A stretch of DNA of 64,000 nucleotides from Acidobacteriota bacterium (GTDB lineage: Bacteria; Acidobacteriota; Thermoanaerobaculia; Multivoradales; Multivoraceae): contig JAPPCR010000009.1 of assembly GCA_028875725.1 (NCBI GenBank), positions 124,001-188,000 on the forward strand. Direction: 5' to 3'. Below are positions 50,422-59,406 of this stretch, piece by piece. A program made the translations under genes and the position numbers. The notes beneath the pieces are model-generated. The model was not told the DNA's origin, searched no databases, and worked only from the letters and a program-made list of their open reading frames with translations. Position 1 is the first letter of the stretch. Each line of letters begins with the position of its first letter.

Positions 50422-53400
50422 TCAGTCCGAGAGACCGTCGAACAGCCGCTCGAGAGCCGCCATCCGCTCGGCGATGCGGTCCCAGGCGCCCTCCTCGTCC
50501 GGCAACTGGCCGAGGCTGACGAGCCGCCTCGCGAGGAAGCGGAACTCGCTCGTGTCCGCGGCGGGAATGACGAGGTCCTTGCTGTGGCCGCGGACGATCC
50601 GCAGGCAGTTGATCACCGCGCGCAGGAGCCGGTAGCCCTCGCCGATCTGCTCAAACTCCTCGTCCGCCAGGTGGCCGCGCTCGTGGAGCGCGCCGAGCGC
50701 GTCGAGGGTGTTCGTCTGGCGCACCTCCGGGTCGCCGGCGCCTGCCGCGATCTGCCGCACCTGGACAAAGTACTCGGCGTCCAGCAGACCGCCGGCGCTG
50801 AACTTTGCGTTCGTCGTGCCGCGGGTCACGAGTTCCGAGCGTTGACGGTTCCTCAGATGCCGGATCCGTGCGACGTCGTGCGGCCGCGGATCGAAGACGA
50901 ACTCCTGCCGGTGCGTCTCGACGCGGGCGGCCAGGTCCGGATCGCCGGCCACGGTGCGAAGCCGCACCAGCGCCTGGCGCTCGTACGGATCCGCCTCGCC
51001 GTCGACGCTGTAGTACGAGACAAAGCGCTGAAACGAGGCGGCGAGCGGCGACGAAGCGCCGCCCGGCCGCAACCGCCAGTCGAGTTCGAAGATCCCGTCG
51101 CGCTTGGCGCGGATCAGACGTGCCAGCCGCTGCGCCGCCCGCTCGTAGAACTCGCCGGCCCGGGCCAGCCGAGACCGTTCGGCGTCCCAGACGAACATCA
51201 ACTCGACGTCCGATGCGTACCCCAGATCGCGTCCGCCCCACTTCCCGAGCGCGCAGAGGCACCAGACTCCAGGCTCCGCCCCGTCTCCGGCGGTTTCCCC
51301 GACGGCTTCGGTCGCCGCCCGCGTGAGCACGACGTCGGAAAGCGTCGAGAGTTCTTCGCCGAAATCGCTGAATCGCTCGATGCGTCGCGTCAGATGCCGC
51401 ATGTCGATCCGCCCGATCTCGTCGTCCTTGAAGCGGTTGAGCGCCTCGTCCGGCGCCTGCTGCGCTCCGAGCGCGGCACCGAGACGGCGCTCCAGATCTC
51501 CTCGCCCGGCGCCCAGGTCGAGATCGGCCATGCCTTCGAGCAGCGGCATCAGGTTCTCGTGCTGACGGCGCAGGAACTCCTCCCAGAGCCAGGTGCCGGC
51601 ACCCAGCACGCGCGCCAGTTCGTCAAGTGACGAGGCGAGGGCCTGCGTCGGATCGGCGACCTGCTTGCACGCCGCGTCGATCAGCGCCCCGAACTGCCGC
51701 AGCGCGAGCTGCGGGTTCGGCGCCACCGCCAGCCGCCGCGCGAACTGCTTCATCAGCGTCACCGTCAGCCGCAGGTGGTCGACGCCGATGCGATCCTCGA
51801 TCTTTCCGCCGCTCCGCGTCGTCACGAACAGCCGGTCGCGCACCTCGCCTTCGACCGTGTCGAACTCCACCTTGTCGATCCAGTAGTCGCGGGTCGAGAG
51901 GACGTTGGAGAACTCGAACAGGAACATGAAGCTGTCGGGACTTCGGATCTCCAGGATCGTGCAGTGCTCGTCCGACTCGTTGTCGACCGAAATCGAGATG
52001 GGCGGCATGACCTGTTCCGCATCGACGCCCGCATCGGTCAGACGGGCGGTCTCCATCACGCGCAGGGTCAGCTCCTCGTTGGCGCGTTGCGCGTCACCCC
52101 TGGCCAGGAGTCCGAGAAGCCTGTTCAGGTCCCGCTCGAAGTCCGCCCAGGAGAAGACACGGGAGGCATGGGCCGGCGCCGGCTGAACCTCCGCCGAGTA
52201 CACGATGCGCGTGGGGCCATGCCTCGAGTGCCGCGACCTCTGGTCCCTGCGCCGGCCTTGGCGGCCGCGGCGGCCGCCGGGCCGCGTCGAACGACGCCCC
52301 TTCGCCCTTCCGGGCCGCCGGTAGAACTCCATGTCGCCCGCATCCTGGTAGGTGTAGGAGCTGCCGCTCAGGATCGACTGACCGTAGGCCGCCAGCAGGC
52401 CGCAGATCTTCGCGAACTCTCCCTGGTAGTCGTTGGCTACCACCGTCACCCGGCGAGTCGAGCCGACGTGCCGCACGTCGACCCGGCACAGTCGCTCGCC
52501 GTCGAGTTCGTGAATCAGTTCGACGTGGCGCGCCACCTCCTCCACCGGGTGGGCGAGAAAGTAGGCGCTCTCGAGGCGCCGGAAGTGCTCGTCGATGACG
52601 TCCGCGGGCAGATCCGGGCAGCGTTCCCGCACCTGGTGCTTGCGTTCCAGGAACTCGATCGTCTCGTCGAAGAACTCACCAAAGATGCGGCGCACCTCCG
52701 CCGACGTCTCTTCGTAGCGGCCACCCAGATCGAGGGTGTCAAGCGGCTGGCGCAGTGCGAAAGCAACCCGCCACTGGAATGTCGCCCACTGTTTCGGCTC
52801 TCGCGGAAGCTGGCGTACCGGCAGATCGCGTTCCAACTGCAACACGTGCTCGACGACGCGCAGGAAGATGTAGGCCTCGCGCAACCGGTCGTACTCGTCC
52901 TGGGTGATCACGCGGTGCGCCCGCAGCCGCGACATCGCCTGCAACGTGTTCGGTGAGCGCAGGCTCTTGTTGGCGGCGCCGTGGTAGAGCTGCAGCAGTT
53001 GGACGATGAACTCGATGTCCCGGATGCTGCCGGCGCCGAGCTTGACGTTGCCGACCTCGGTGCCCTTGGAGCGGAGCGACTTCTCGATCATCTGCTTCAT
53101 CTCGAAGACCTCGCGCAGCAGGGTCTCCGGCGACCTCTCCGGGTCGAAGACGAAGCGCCGCGTGCCGTCGATCAGCGCCCTGGCGGCGGCCGCGTCGCCG
53201 CCGGCGAACCGCGCCTTGATCAGCGCCTGGAACGTCCAGTTCATTCCGTAGCGCTCGTAGAAGCGGAGGTACTGGCTCACCGTCCGCACCAGGGGGCCCA
53301 TCTTGCCCTCGGGCCGCAGCCGCATGTCGACGCGGAAGACGAAACCGTCGCCCGTGTTGTCGGAGATCAGACGGATGAACTTCGGCGCCTGCCGCTGGAG

Positions 53401-53919
53401 TCGGTGAAGCGCCTCCTGGTCGACATCGTCCGAGGCGACGAAAAGCGCGTCGATGTCCGAGCTGTAGTTGACCTCCAGGCCGCCCCACTTGCCCATCGCG
53501 ATGACCGCGAACGGTTCCTCGGCGAGGCCTGTCGCATCGAGCGCACGCTGGACGCAGACATCCGCGACCTGGGAGATCTTCTGCGTCGTCGCGGCGAAGT
53601 CGTCGAGGCCGCTGAAGTCGGCGACCGCAACCCGGATCAGCTCCCGATAACGCAGGATGCGGAGCCAGCGGCGAATGTCCTCGTCCGGTGCCGGCCGGAG
53701 CGCGGCCATGCGCTCGCGCTGCTCGTCCACCGACTCCTGCTCGACGGGGAAGAGCCCCTCGTCCGCCTCCGGATGGGCGTCGAGCCACCGGGCGTAGGCC
53801 GGCGCGTACTCCCGCAGGATGTCGCGCTGCGAGAGCGCGAGCGTCTCCCGCGGATCCTCGGCGTCCTCGATGTCCATGGCCGCGAAGGCCTCGATCGCTT
53901 GCTCAAGGCGCGAGTTCAC
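50422..53919 (-). CDS. glnE: GlnE-type adenylyltransferase with inserted GlnD-like ACT domains
   Basis: The 1165-aa product has two GlnE nucleotidyltransferase domains. The first is near 143-157 (GKWGGLEVNYSSDIDALF) with its helical partner through about 420. The second is near 892-906 (GKWGGRDLGYASDVELMF), where the last acidic residue is Glu rather than Asp. Between them is an ACT domain (about 488-528: RRVTVVANDYQGEFAKICGLL), an Arg-rich linker (about 535-571) and a second ACT-like domain (about 640-708: EHCTILEIRSPDSFMFLFEFSNVL). Such ACT pairs sense glutamine in GlnD. It likely adenylylates/deadenylylates glutamine synthetase. GTG 53919 has AGGAGG seven bases upstream. Confidence 0.85.
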   Translation of the reverse strand: MNSRLEQAIEAFAAMDIEDAEDPRETLALSQRDILREYAPAYARWLDAHPEADEGLFPVEQESVDEQRERMAALRPAPDEDIRRWLRILRYRELIRVAVADFSGLDDFAATTQKISQVADVCVQRALDATGLAEEPFAVIAMGKWGGLEVNYSSDIDALFVASDDVDQEALHRLQRQAPKFIRLISDNTGDGFVFRVDMRLRPEGKMGPLVRTVSQYLRFYERYGMNWTFQALIKARFAGGDAAAARALIDGTRRFVFDPERSPETLLREVFEMKQMIEKSLRSKGTEVGNVKLGAGSIRDIEFIVQLLQLYHGAANKSLRSPNTLQAMSRLRAHRVITQDEYDRLREAYIFLRVVEHVLQLERDLPVRQLPREPKQWATFQWRVAFALRQPLDTLDLGGRYEETSAEVRRIFGEFFDETIEFLERKHQVRERCPDLPADVIDEHFRRLESAYFLAHPVEEVARHVELIHELDGERLCRVDVRHVGSTRRVTVVANDYQGEFAKICGLLAAYGQSILSGSSYTYQDAGDMEFYRRPGRAKGRRSTRPGGRRGRQGRRRDQRSRHSRHGPTRIVYSAEVQPAPAHASRVFSWADFERDLNRLLGLLARGDAQRANEELTLRVMETARLTDAGVDAEQVMPPISISVDNESDEHCTILEIRSPDSFMFLFEFSNVLSTRDYWIDKVEFDTVEGEVRDRLFVTTRSGGKIEDRIGVDHLRLTVTLMKQFARRLAVAPNPQLALRQFGALIDAACKQVADPTQALASSLDELARVLGAGTWLWEEFLRRQHENLMPLLEGMADLDLGAGRGDLERRLGAALGAQQAPDEALNRFKDDEIGRIDMRHLTRRIERFSDFGEELSTLSDVVLTRAATEAVGETAGDGAEPGVWCLCALGKWGGRDLGYASDVELMFVWDAERSRLARAGEFYERAAQRLARLIRAKRDGIFELDWRLRPGGASSPLAASFQRFVSYYSVDGEADPYERQALVRLRTVAGDPDLAARVETHRQEFVFDPRPHDVARIRHLRNRQRSELVTRGTTNAKFSAGGLLDAEYFVQVRQIAAGAGDPEVRQTNTLDALGALHERGHLADEEFEQIGEGYRLLRAVINCLRIVRGHSKDLVIPAADTSEFRFLARRLVSLGQLPDEEGAWDRIAERMAALERLFDGLSD

Positions 53920-54038
53920 GGTGTCGCCTCCTCGTCGCTGGCCCGCCGACAGCGGCGGAGGCAAGATGCTAGCGAACCGTGCGTCCCTGAATCCGACCGC
54001 ACCGATAGGGTTCACGAAGTCCAGCCGAGGAGTTCGCC

Positions 54039-56459
54039 ATGAGACCAGCTATCGCCATCACCAGCCTTCTACTCGCTGCCGGCCTCGCCGGCGCGGCCAC
54101 GGCACAGTTCCATCCAGGCTCTGCAGGCGGCTATCTCACTCCGCCGCAGGAGATCGTCGACATCCTCGACGCGCCGCCGACTCCCGGCGTGCTCGTGAGC
54201 CCGAACCGGGACGTCATCGTGCTGACTGAGCGACGGAGCATGCCGCCGATCTCCTGGCAGGCGCGGCCGCTGGAGCGTCTGGCGGGCTACCGGATCGACC
54301 CGCGCAACAGCGGGCCCTGGCGGGCACCGGAGACCTCCGCGCTGACGATTCGCCGGGTCGAAGAGGACGCGAGTACCGAAGGCATCCGCATCGACGCGCC
54401 CCACGGAACGACGCTCGGCTGGCCGCAGTTCTCGCCCGACAGCTCACACCTCTCCTACGCCGTCCTCCGCGACACGGGGATCGAGCTCTGGGTCATCGAC
54501 ATTGGGAGCGGCAAGCAGCGAGCGCTGACTTCGGCGTCGCTCAACGCGACGTGGGGGAACCCGTGCCAGTGGCTGTTCGACTCGAGCGGCGTGCTCTGCC
54601 GCTTCCGAATGCCCGGAAGGGGCGCGCCACCTTCGCCGCCGCGGCAGCCCGACGGGCCGAACATCCAGGAACACGACGGCCGCCTGTCACCGGTGCGCAC
54701 CTATCAGGACCTGCTCGCGAACGCCTACGACGAGGCGCTGTTCGAGTACCACTTCACGAGCCGGATCGAAACCGTCGACCTGGCCACCGGGAAGCGGAAC
54801 CAGATCGGCGAACCCGGGCTCTTCATGCGCGTTTCCGGCGCTCCCGACAGCCGCCATGTGCTCGTGGAGCGGCTCCAGCGTCCCTTCTCCTGGCTGCATC
54901 CGGCGAGCCGCTTCCCGCGTGCGGTCGAAGTATGGGCCCGGGACGTCGGCAAGGTCGCGACGGTGGCGAACCTGTCGCTGGCCGACGCCGTGCCGATCGG
55001 CGGCGTTCCGACCGGACCACGCAGCCATCGCTGGAATCCAACGAAGCCGGCGGCGCTGGTCTGGAGCGAGGCGCAGGACGGCGGCGACCCGAAGGCCGAG
55101 GTGCCGCACCGCGACCATGTGTTCTCGCTTGACGCGCCGTTCGACGGCGAACCGCGGGAGCTGACCCGCACGGAACACCGCTTCACGGGGATCCGCTGGA
55201 CAGCCGACGGCACCGCCCTGGTCAACGAGTACGACCGCGAGACCCGCTGGTTCCGCACGTCCTTGCTCGATGTGGGCGGCGACGAGCCGAGGACGCTGTT
55301 CGACCGAAGCGCCGAGGACAGCTACGGCGATCCGGGCTTCCCGTGGCAGCGGCCCGGAGGCGGTACGGCCAGTTCCGTCGTCTTCCAGGACGGCGACAGC
55401 ATCTACCTCGTGGGCCGCGGCGCCTCGCCCGAGGGCGACCTGCCCTTCGTCGACCGGCTGAATCTCGACACCCTGGCCACCGAGCGCCTGTTCCGCAGCG
55501 AATCCGGGACCTACGAAACGGCGGTTGCCGTGCTGGCGGCGGACGGCGGCTCGCTCCTTACCCGCCGCGAGAGCACGACCGAGCCGCCCAACTACTTCGC
55601 GACGAACCTCTCGACAGGCGGCCGGCGCGCCCTGACCGACTTCAGCGACCCGGCGCCGATCCTCCGCCAGGTCGAGAAGCGGCTCCTGACCTACGAGCGG
55701 GAGGACGGTGTCGGCCTGTCGGCGACTCTCTACCTGCCGCCCGGTTACCGGGAGGGCGACCGGCCACCGATGCTGCTTTGGGCCTATCCCCGCGAGTACA
55801 CGAACGTCAACGCGGCGAGCCAGGTGACCGGCTCCCCCCACCGTTTCACCACCCTGCGCGGCGCCTCTCACCTGCTGCTGCTGACCCAGGGCTACGCGAT
55901 CCTCGACGGGCCGGCGATGCCGATCGTCGGCAAGGGCGAGACGGCGAACGACAGCTACGTCGAGCAGCTCGTCTCGAGCGCGCAGGCGGCGATCGACAAG
56001 GTCGTCGAGCTTGGCGTCGCCGACCCCGACCGGATCGCCATCGGCGGCCACAGCTACGGCGCCTTCATGACCGCCAACCTGCTCGCCCACTCCGACCTGT
56101 TCGCGGCCGGCATCGCCCGCAGCGGCGCCTACAACCGGTCACTCACGCCGTTCGGCTTCCAGAACGAACGCCGCACCTTCTGGGAAGCCCAGCACATCTA
56201 CGCAGCCATGTCGCCGTTCTTCCACGCCGAGAAGGTGAACGAGCCGATCCTGCTCACCCACGGCGAGATCGACAACAACTCCGGCACCTTCCCGATCCAG
56301 TCCGAGCGCTTCTACCAGGCCCTGAAGGGCCACGGCGCCACGGTGCGCTACGTCACGATGCCCCACGAGTCCCACGGCTACGCAGCCCGGGAGTCGGTGC
56401 TACATGTCGTAGCCGAAATGCTGAACTGGTGCGACCGCTACCTGCGTAAGGGGCAGTGA
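54039..56459 (+). CDS. Secreted S9 family peptidase (glutamyl endopeptidase/prolyl oligopeptidase-like)
   Basis: An 806-aa exported serine peptidase: signal ITSLLLAAGLAGAATAQ, a seven-bladed propeller region (DSSHLSYAVLRDTGIELWVIDI, RHVLVERLQRPFSWLHP), then a C-terminal alpha/beta hydrolase with Ser672 (GGHSYGAF), Asp745 (THGEIDNNSG) and His779 (PHESHGY). The N-terminal PPQEIVDILDAPPTPGVLVSPNRD and the PAMPIVGKGE and NDSYVEQL segments match the plant-type glutamyl endopeptidase group. GAGGAG lies eight bases before ATG. Its last 60 bases overlap the convergent phosphatase gene. Confidence 0.92.
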   Translation: MRPAIAITSLLLAAGLAGAATAQFHPGSAGGYLTPPQEIVDILDAPPTPGVLVSPNRDVIVLTERRSMPPISWQARPLERLAGYRIDPRNSGPWRAPETSALTIRRVEEDASTEGIRIDAPHGTTLGWPQFSPDSSHLSYAVLRDTGIELWVIDIGSGKQRALTSASLNATWGNPCQWLFDSSGVLCRFRMPGRGAPPSPPRQPDGPNIQEHDGRLSPVRTYQDLLANAYDEALFEYHFTSRIETVDLATGKRNQIGEPGLFMRVSGAPDSRHVLVERLQRPFSWLHPASRFPRAVEVWARDVGKVATVANLSLADAVPIGGVPTGPRSHRWNPTKPAALVWSEAQDGGDPKAEVPHRDHVFSLDAPFDGEPRELTRTEHRFTGIRWTADGTALVNEYDRETRWFRTSLLDVGGDEPRTLFDRSAEDSYGDPGFPWQRPGGGTASSVVFQDGDSIYLVGRGASPEGDLPFVDRLNLDTLATERLFRSESGTYETAVAVLAADGGSLLTRRESTTEPPNYFATNLSTGGRRALTDFSDPAPILRQVEKRLLTYEREDGVGLSATLYLPPGYREGDRPPMLLWAYPREYTNVNAASQVTGSPHRFTTLRGASHLLLLTQGYAILDGPAMPIVGKGETANDSYVEQLVSSAQAAIDKVVELGVADPDRIAIGGHSYGAFMTANLLAHSDLFAAGIARSGAYNRSLTPFGFQNERRTFWEAQHIYAAMSPFFHAEKVNEPILLTHGEIDNNSGTFPIQSERFYQALKGHGATVRYVTMPHESHGYAARESVLHVVAEMLNWCDRYLRKGQ

Positions 56460-57854
56460 AGCAGGGCTGGTGAGCGCGGCCGCGTCGGCGGATTCCTCGA
56501 TGACCCGGTCGAGCTCCAGCTCGACACTCCCGGCGTCGGACGGCGTCTCGACGTCGCCCGTCGTTACGAGGTCGAGCAACCGACCGTCCTCGTCGAAGGC
56601 GCGGAAGATCGATCCCTCGTCGGACAGCTCGGCCATCCAGAAGTGGGGCTCGCTCGCCGAGCGGGCGATGTACCAGCGTTCCTCGAGGTCGACGGTCCGC
56701 GCGTCCATGCCCATGCAGCCGTCGCCGAGATAGAGCACGCCCTCGCCCTCCCCAACGACTTCGCCGAGCCGGATCGGATGGCTCCGCTTGAGGACGTGGT
56801 CGTGGTTCTCCAGCGCCACCGTCAACCGGCCCCGATGGAAGACCTCCTCCCAGGCGGCCCGACCCTCGGCCGAACCCTCGTACGAACGGTGAGCCGGATA
56901 GAGGGGGACGTGGTGGAGCGCGAGCCTGTTCGGCAGGTCCGCGTCGGCCTCCATGTGCGCCGCGAGCCACGCCGCCTGATCCTGGTGAGACACCAGGTGA
57001 CCGCTGTCAAGCACGTATAGGGCCCCGACCGAGCCCAGACCACGCCGGAAGTACGTTGCTCCACCGTCCTCCGGCGCGCCTCCGACGCCCTGGTTCTGGG
57101 CGAACAGCGCGAAGAAGAACGGAGCCTTCTGCTCCGGCGGTGAAGACGCGGGCACGCCGCCCTCGCGGCCGACGTTCACTTCGTGGTTGCCAATCGCCAG
57201 CACCAGGGGAACCGTGTGGCCTTCCGGCGTGACCAGTGCTTCGGTGACGTACTCGAGCCACGTCCGCCAGCGCGGCCACCTCGAAACGAGCCCGTTCGCG
57301 TAGGCCAGGTCGCCGCCGATGACGAGCATGTGCGGCGACCGCCGCCCCGCCTCGGTCAACAGTGCAAGCGAGAGGGGCTCAGCGCCCACGTCGCCGCCCG
57401 CCGCCAACCGCACGGGACCCTCCGCCGGCACCGTACGGAAGCTGCGGACGGGTCCGGCGGAGCGTCCGTCGAGCAGAATCTCGAAGTCGTAGCCGGCCCC
57501 GGGCTCCAGACCCCGTATCGGGAACCGGTACACGCGGACATCCGGGACTCCGCCGATCTCCAGCGGTTCGCTCGAAATCGCCACCGGCTCATCCTCGGAC
57601 CCGGACGGCCGCCATTCGACGCTTGCAGACCGTGGAAGCCGCTCGCCGATTCCATCCGCCTCGACGACCAGGTTGACGGTCATCGTCGTCGACGTGTCGC
57701 CCTGCCAGGTCAGGTGGACCGAGTGCCACGGCGGTTCGCCGCCGGGAGCGGAACACCCCGCAACGAGGAGCGCCGCGAGAACAACGCTCGATGGCGTAGA
57801 GAATCGCAAACGACGAACACTAGCGCGGAAAAAGCTACGGTGAGGCTTCATCAA
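56400..57854 (-). CDS. Purple acid phosphatase-like metallophosphoesterase lipoprotein
   Basis: A 484-aa lipoprotein (LAALLVAGCSAPG). A fibronectin-like domain (SVHLTWQGDTSTTMTVNLVVE to YDFEILLDGRSAGPVRSFRT) is followed by a metallophosphatase core: RLAAGGDVGAE, VIGGDLAYANG, LAIGNHEVNVG, LALHHVPLYP and ENHDHVLKRSHP. The layout is that of purple acid phosphatases. It starts inside the end of the LLM gene (20-base overlap), so translation is coupled. The C terminus overlaps the S9 peptidase gene on the opposite strand for 60 bases, and its last about 20 residues are poorly constrained. Confidence 0.85.
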   Translation of the reverse strand: MMKPHRSFFRASVRRLRFSTPSSVVLAALLVAGCSAPGGEPPWHSVHLTWQGDTSTTMTVNLVVEADGIGERLPRSASVEWRPSGSEDEPVAISSEPLEIGGVPDVRVYRFPIRGLEPGAGYDFEILLDGRSAGPVRSFRTVPAEGPVRLAAGGDVGAEPLSLALLTEAGRRSPHMLVIGGDLAYANGLVSRWPRWRTWLEYVTEALVTPEGHTVPLVLAIGNHEVNVGREGGVPASSPPEQKAPFFFALFAQNQGVGGAPEDGGATYFRRGLGSVGALYVLDSGHLVSHQDQAAWLAAHMEADADLPNRLALHHVPLYPAHRSYEGSAEGRAAWEEVFHRGRLTVALENHDHVLKRSHPIRLGEVVGEGEGVLYLGDGCMGMDARTVDLEERWYIARSASEPHFWMAELSDEGSIFRAFDEDGRLLDLVTTGDVETPSDAGSVELELDRVIEESADAAALTSPASLPLTQVAVAPVQHFGYDM

Positions 57855-58701
57855 GTTGCTCCATCAAGGTCTGCGCGTTCTCCGGTCGTCCGAGATGCAG
57901 TCCCATCCCGGGCATCGGCGCCACCGGTACCAGGACGCGGGCGACGCCCAACTCGGCAAGCGACTGCAGGCTCGACAGATCTTCGCCGATGCCGGTGGTG
58001 ATCTCGACCGCATCCGGGTCGCGGCCGTGCTCGGCGGCGACCCTCCGCGCGAGGCCGATCAGTTCGGCCGAGGCGCCGCGCGCGGGGAAGAACCCGTCAC
58101 CGAGCCGGCCGGCGCGCCGCGCCGCCGGCTTCGAGTGGCCGCCGACGATGATCGGAACGCTACCGCTGACCGGTTGCGGGCGGCAGTAGGCGGCGTCGAA
58201 GTGAACGTACTCACCGTGGTAGGTCGGACGTTCGGCGCCCCAGAGCTCACGCATCGCCTCAATGTACTCATCAGTCCGGCGCCCTCGATCGGCAAACGGC
58301 GCGCCGATCGCGTCGAACTCCTCCTTCAACCAGCCGACGCCGATGCCTAGCAGCAGACGTCCCCCGGTCAGATGATCGAACGTGGCGATCTGCTTGGCCG
58401 CCACGACCGGGTTGTGCTGGGGCACGATCAGGATGCCCGTCGCGAGCCGGATCCGCCGCGTCTGCGAAGCGACGTAGGCCATCCAGATCAACGGATCGGG
58501 CAGGTCGAAATCGTCGCGCCCGCCGGCCATCTTGCCGTCGGGCGAGTAGGGATACGCCGACTCGTAGCCGCCCGGAACGACCGTGTGTTCGACCGTCCAG
58601 ATCGACTCGAAGCCGGCCTCGTCCGCGGCAACCGCCAACTCCACCGCCAGGCCCGGATCGACGAAGCGGCCCGTGTTGCAGTACCTGAGTCCGAACTTCA
58701 T
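57835..58701 (-). CDS. LLM class F420-dependent oxidoreductase
   Basis: A 288-aa luciferase-like enzyme: MKFGLRYCNTGRFVDPGLAVELAVAADEAGFESIWTVEHTV, RIRLATGILIVPQHNPVVAAKQIATFDHLTGGRLLLGIGVGWL, PIIVGGHSKPAARRAGRLGDGFFP. The WTVEHTVVP and PQHNPVVAAKQ signatures resemble the F420-dependent Rv2161c-like group. The start ATG has TAGACT nine bases upstream and no ribosome site. The phosphatase gene follows with overlap, an unexpected pairing. Confidence 0.9.
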   Translation of the reverse strand: MKFGLRYCNTGRFVDPGLAVELAVAADEAGFESIWTVEHTVVPGGYESAYPYSPDGKMAGGRDDFDLPDPLIWMAYVASQTRRIRLATGILIVPQHNPVVAAKQIATFDHLTGGRLLLGIGVGWLKEEFDAIGAPFADRGRRTDEYIEAMRELWGAERPTYHGEYVHFDAAYCRPQPVSGSVPIIVGGHSKPAARRAGRLGDGFFPARGASAELIGLARRVAAEHGRDPDAVEITTGIGEDLSSLQSLAELGVARVLVPVAPMPGMGLHLGRPENAQTLMEQLDEASP

Positions 58702-58710
58702 AGGCCGCGC

Positions 58711-58716
58711 AGTCTA
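58711..58716 (-). promoter_or_regulatory. TAGACT -10-like element of probable leaderless LLM gene
   Basis: On the minus strand TAGACT is nine bases before ATG 58701, with no Shine-Dalgarno sequence. Confidence 0.48.
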
Positions 58717-58757
58717 CGGTACGTGCCGAAGGCCGAACCGCTCCTCCACTCCTCCGC

Positions 58758-58763
58758 TACGAT
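58758..58763 (+). promoter_or_regulatory. TACGAT -10-like element of probable leaderless NUDIX gene
   Basis: TACGAT is seven bases before GTG 58771 and overlaps ATG 58762, which argues for the GTG as start. Confidence 0.45.
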
Positions 58764-58770
58764 GCCCGCG

Positions 58771-59319
58771 GTGCGCGAGGCAGCAGGCAAGACGAAGGTC
58801 GCCGACATCAATTGGCGATCGTGGCGCGCCGTTGACAAGGCGACTCTGACCTTCGTCCTCGATGAGGAACGCGTCCTGCTGATCCGCAAGAAGCGAGGTC
58901 TAGGCGCCGGCAAGGTCAACGGACCCGGTGGCCGCCTCGAACCCGGCGAAGAACCGATCGTCTGCGCGGTCCGCGAAGTCGAGGAAGAGGTCGGCATCAC
59001 GCCACTCGGCCTCGAGTATCGGGGCGAGAACCTGTTCCAGTTCGTCGACGGTTACTCCATCCACGTCTACGCGTTCACGGCCTCCAGGTACCGGGGTGAA
59101 CTCCGCGAAACCGAGGAAGCCACGCCCCTGTGGACGGACCTGGACTCCATCCCCTATGACGAGATGTGGGAGGACGACCGGCTCTGGCTACCCCACTCCC
59201 TCGGCGGCCTGACACCCCAGGGCCGCTACATCTTCGACGGCGACCGCATGCTGGACTGGGAACTCGAAGTCGACGGCGAGCTCTACCGGCCTGAACGGCA
59301 GCAGCCGGCGCCTCCCTAG
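58771..59319 (+). CDS. NUDIX hydrolase, MTH1/8-oxo-dGTP diphosphatase-like
   Basis: A small (about 182 aa) NUDIX enzyme that removes damaged or surplus nucleotides. The Nudix box is intact: GGRLEPGEEPIVCAVREVEEEVGI. TLTFVLDEERVLLIRKKRGLGAGKVNGPGG before it and FVDGYSIHVYAFTASRYRGELRETEEATPLWTDL after it match the MTH1-like group with the KxxGxGKWNGxGGK pattern. Start is GTG 58771 (TACGAT seven bases upstream); ATG 58762 is three residues longer. Divergent from the LLM gene. Confidence 0.88.
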   Translation: MREAAGKTKVADINWRSWRAVDKATLTFVLDEERVLLIRKKRGLGAGKVNGPGGRLEPGEEPIVCAVREVEEEVGITPLGLEYRGENLFQFVDGYSIHVYAFTASRYRGELRETEEATPLWTDLDSIPYDEMWEDDRLWLPHSLGGLTPQGRYIFDGDRMLDWELEVDGELYRPERQQPAPP

Positions 59320-59378
59320 CGGAACGAGAACGTCCCGGCGGCCGGGCGGGTACCTGAGTTCCCGTGCCCAGAGGACGC

Positions 59379-59406
59379 TTGAAGATAACTGAGAATCGAA
59401 TATCAT
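59379..59406 (+). promoter_or_regulatory. Promoter with overlapping Fur/Zur-type operator
   Basis: TTGAAG (59379-59384), 16 bases, TATCAT (59401-59406): the -10 ends seven bases before ATG, so the mRNA is probably leaderless. GATAACTGAG at 59384 and GAATATC ending at 59404 form an imperfect, AT-rich dyad resembling Fur-family boxes, covering the promoter. Likely autoregulation. Confidence 0.5.
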
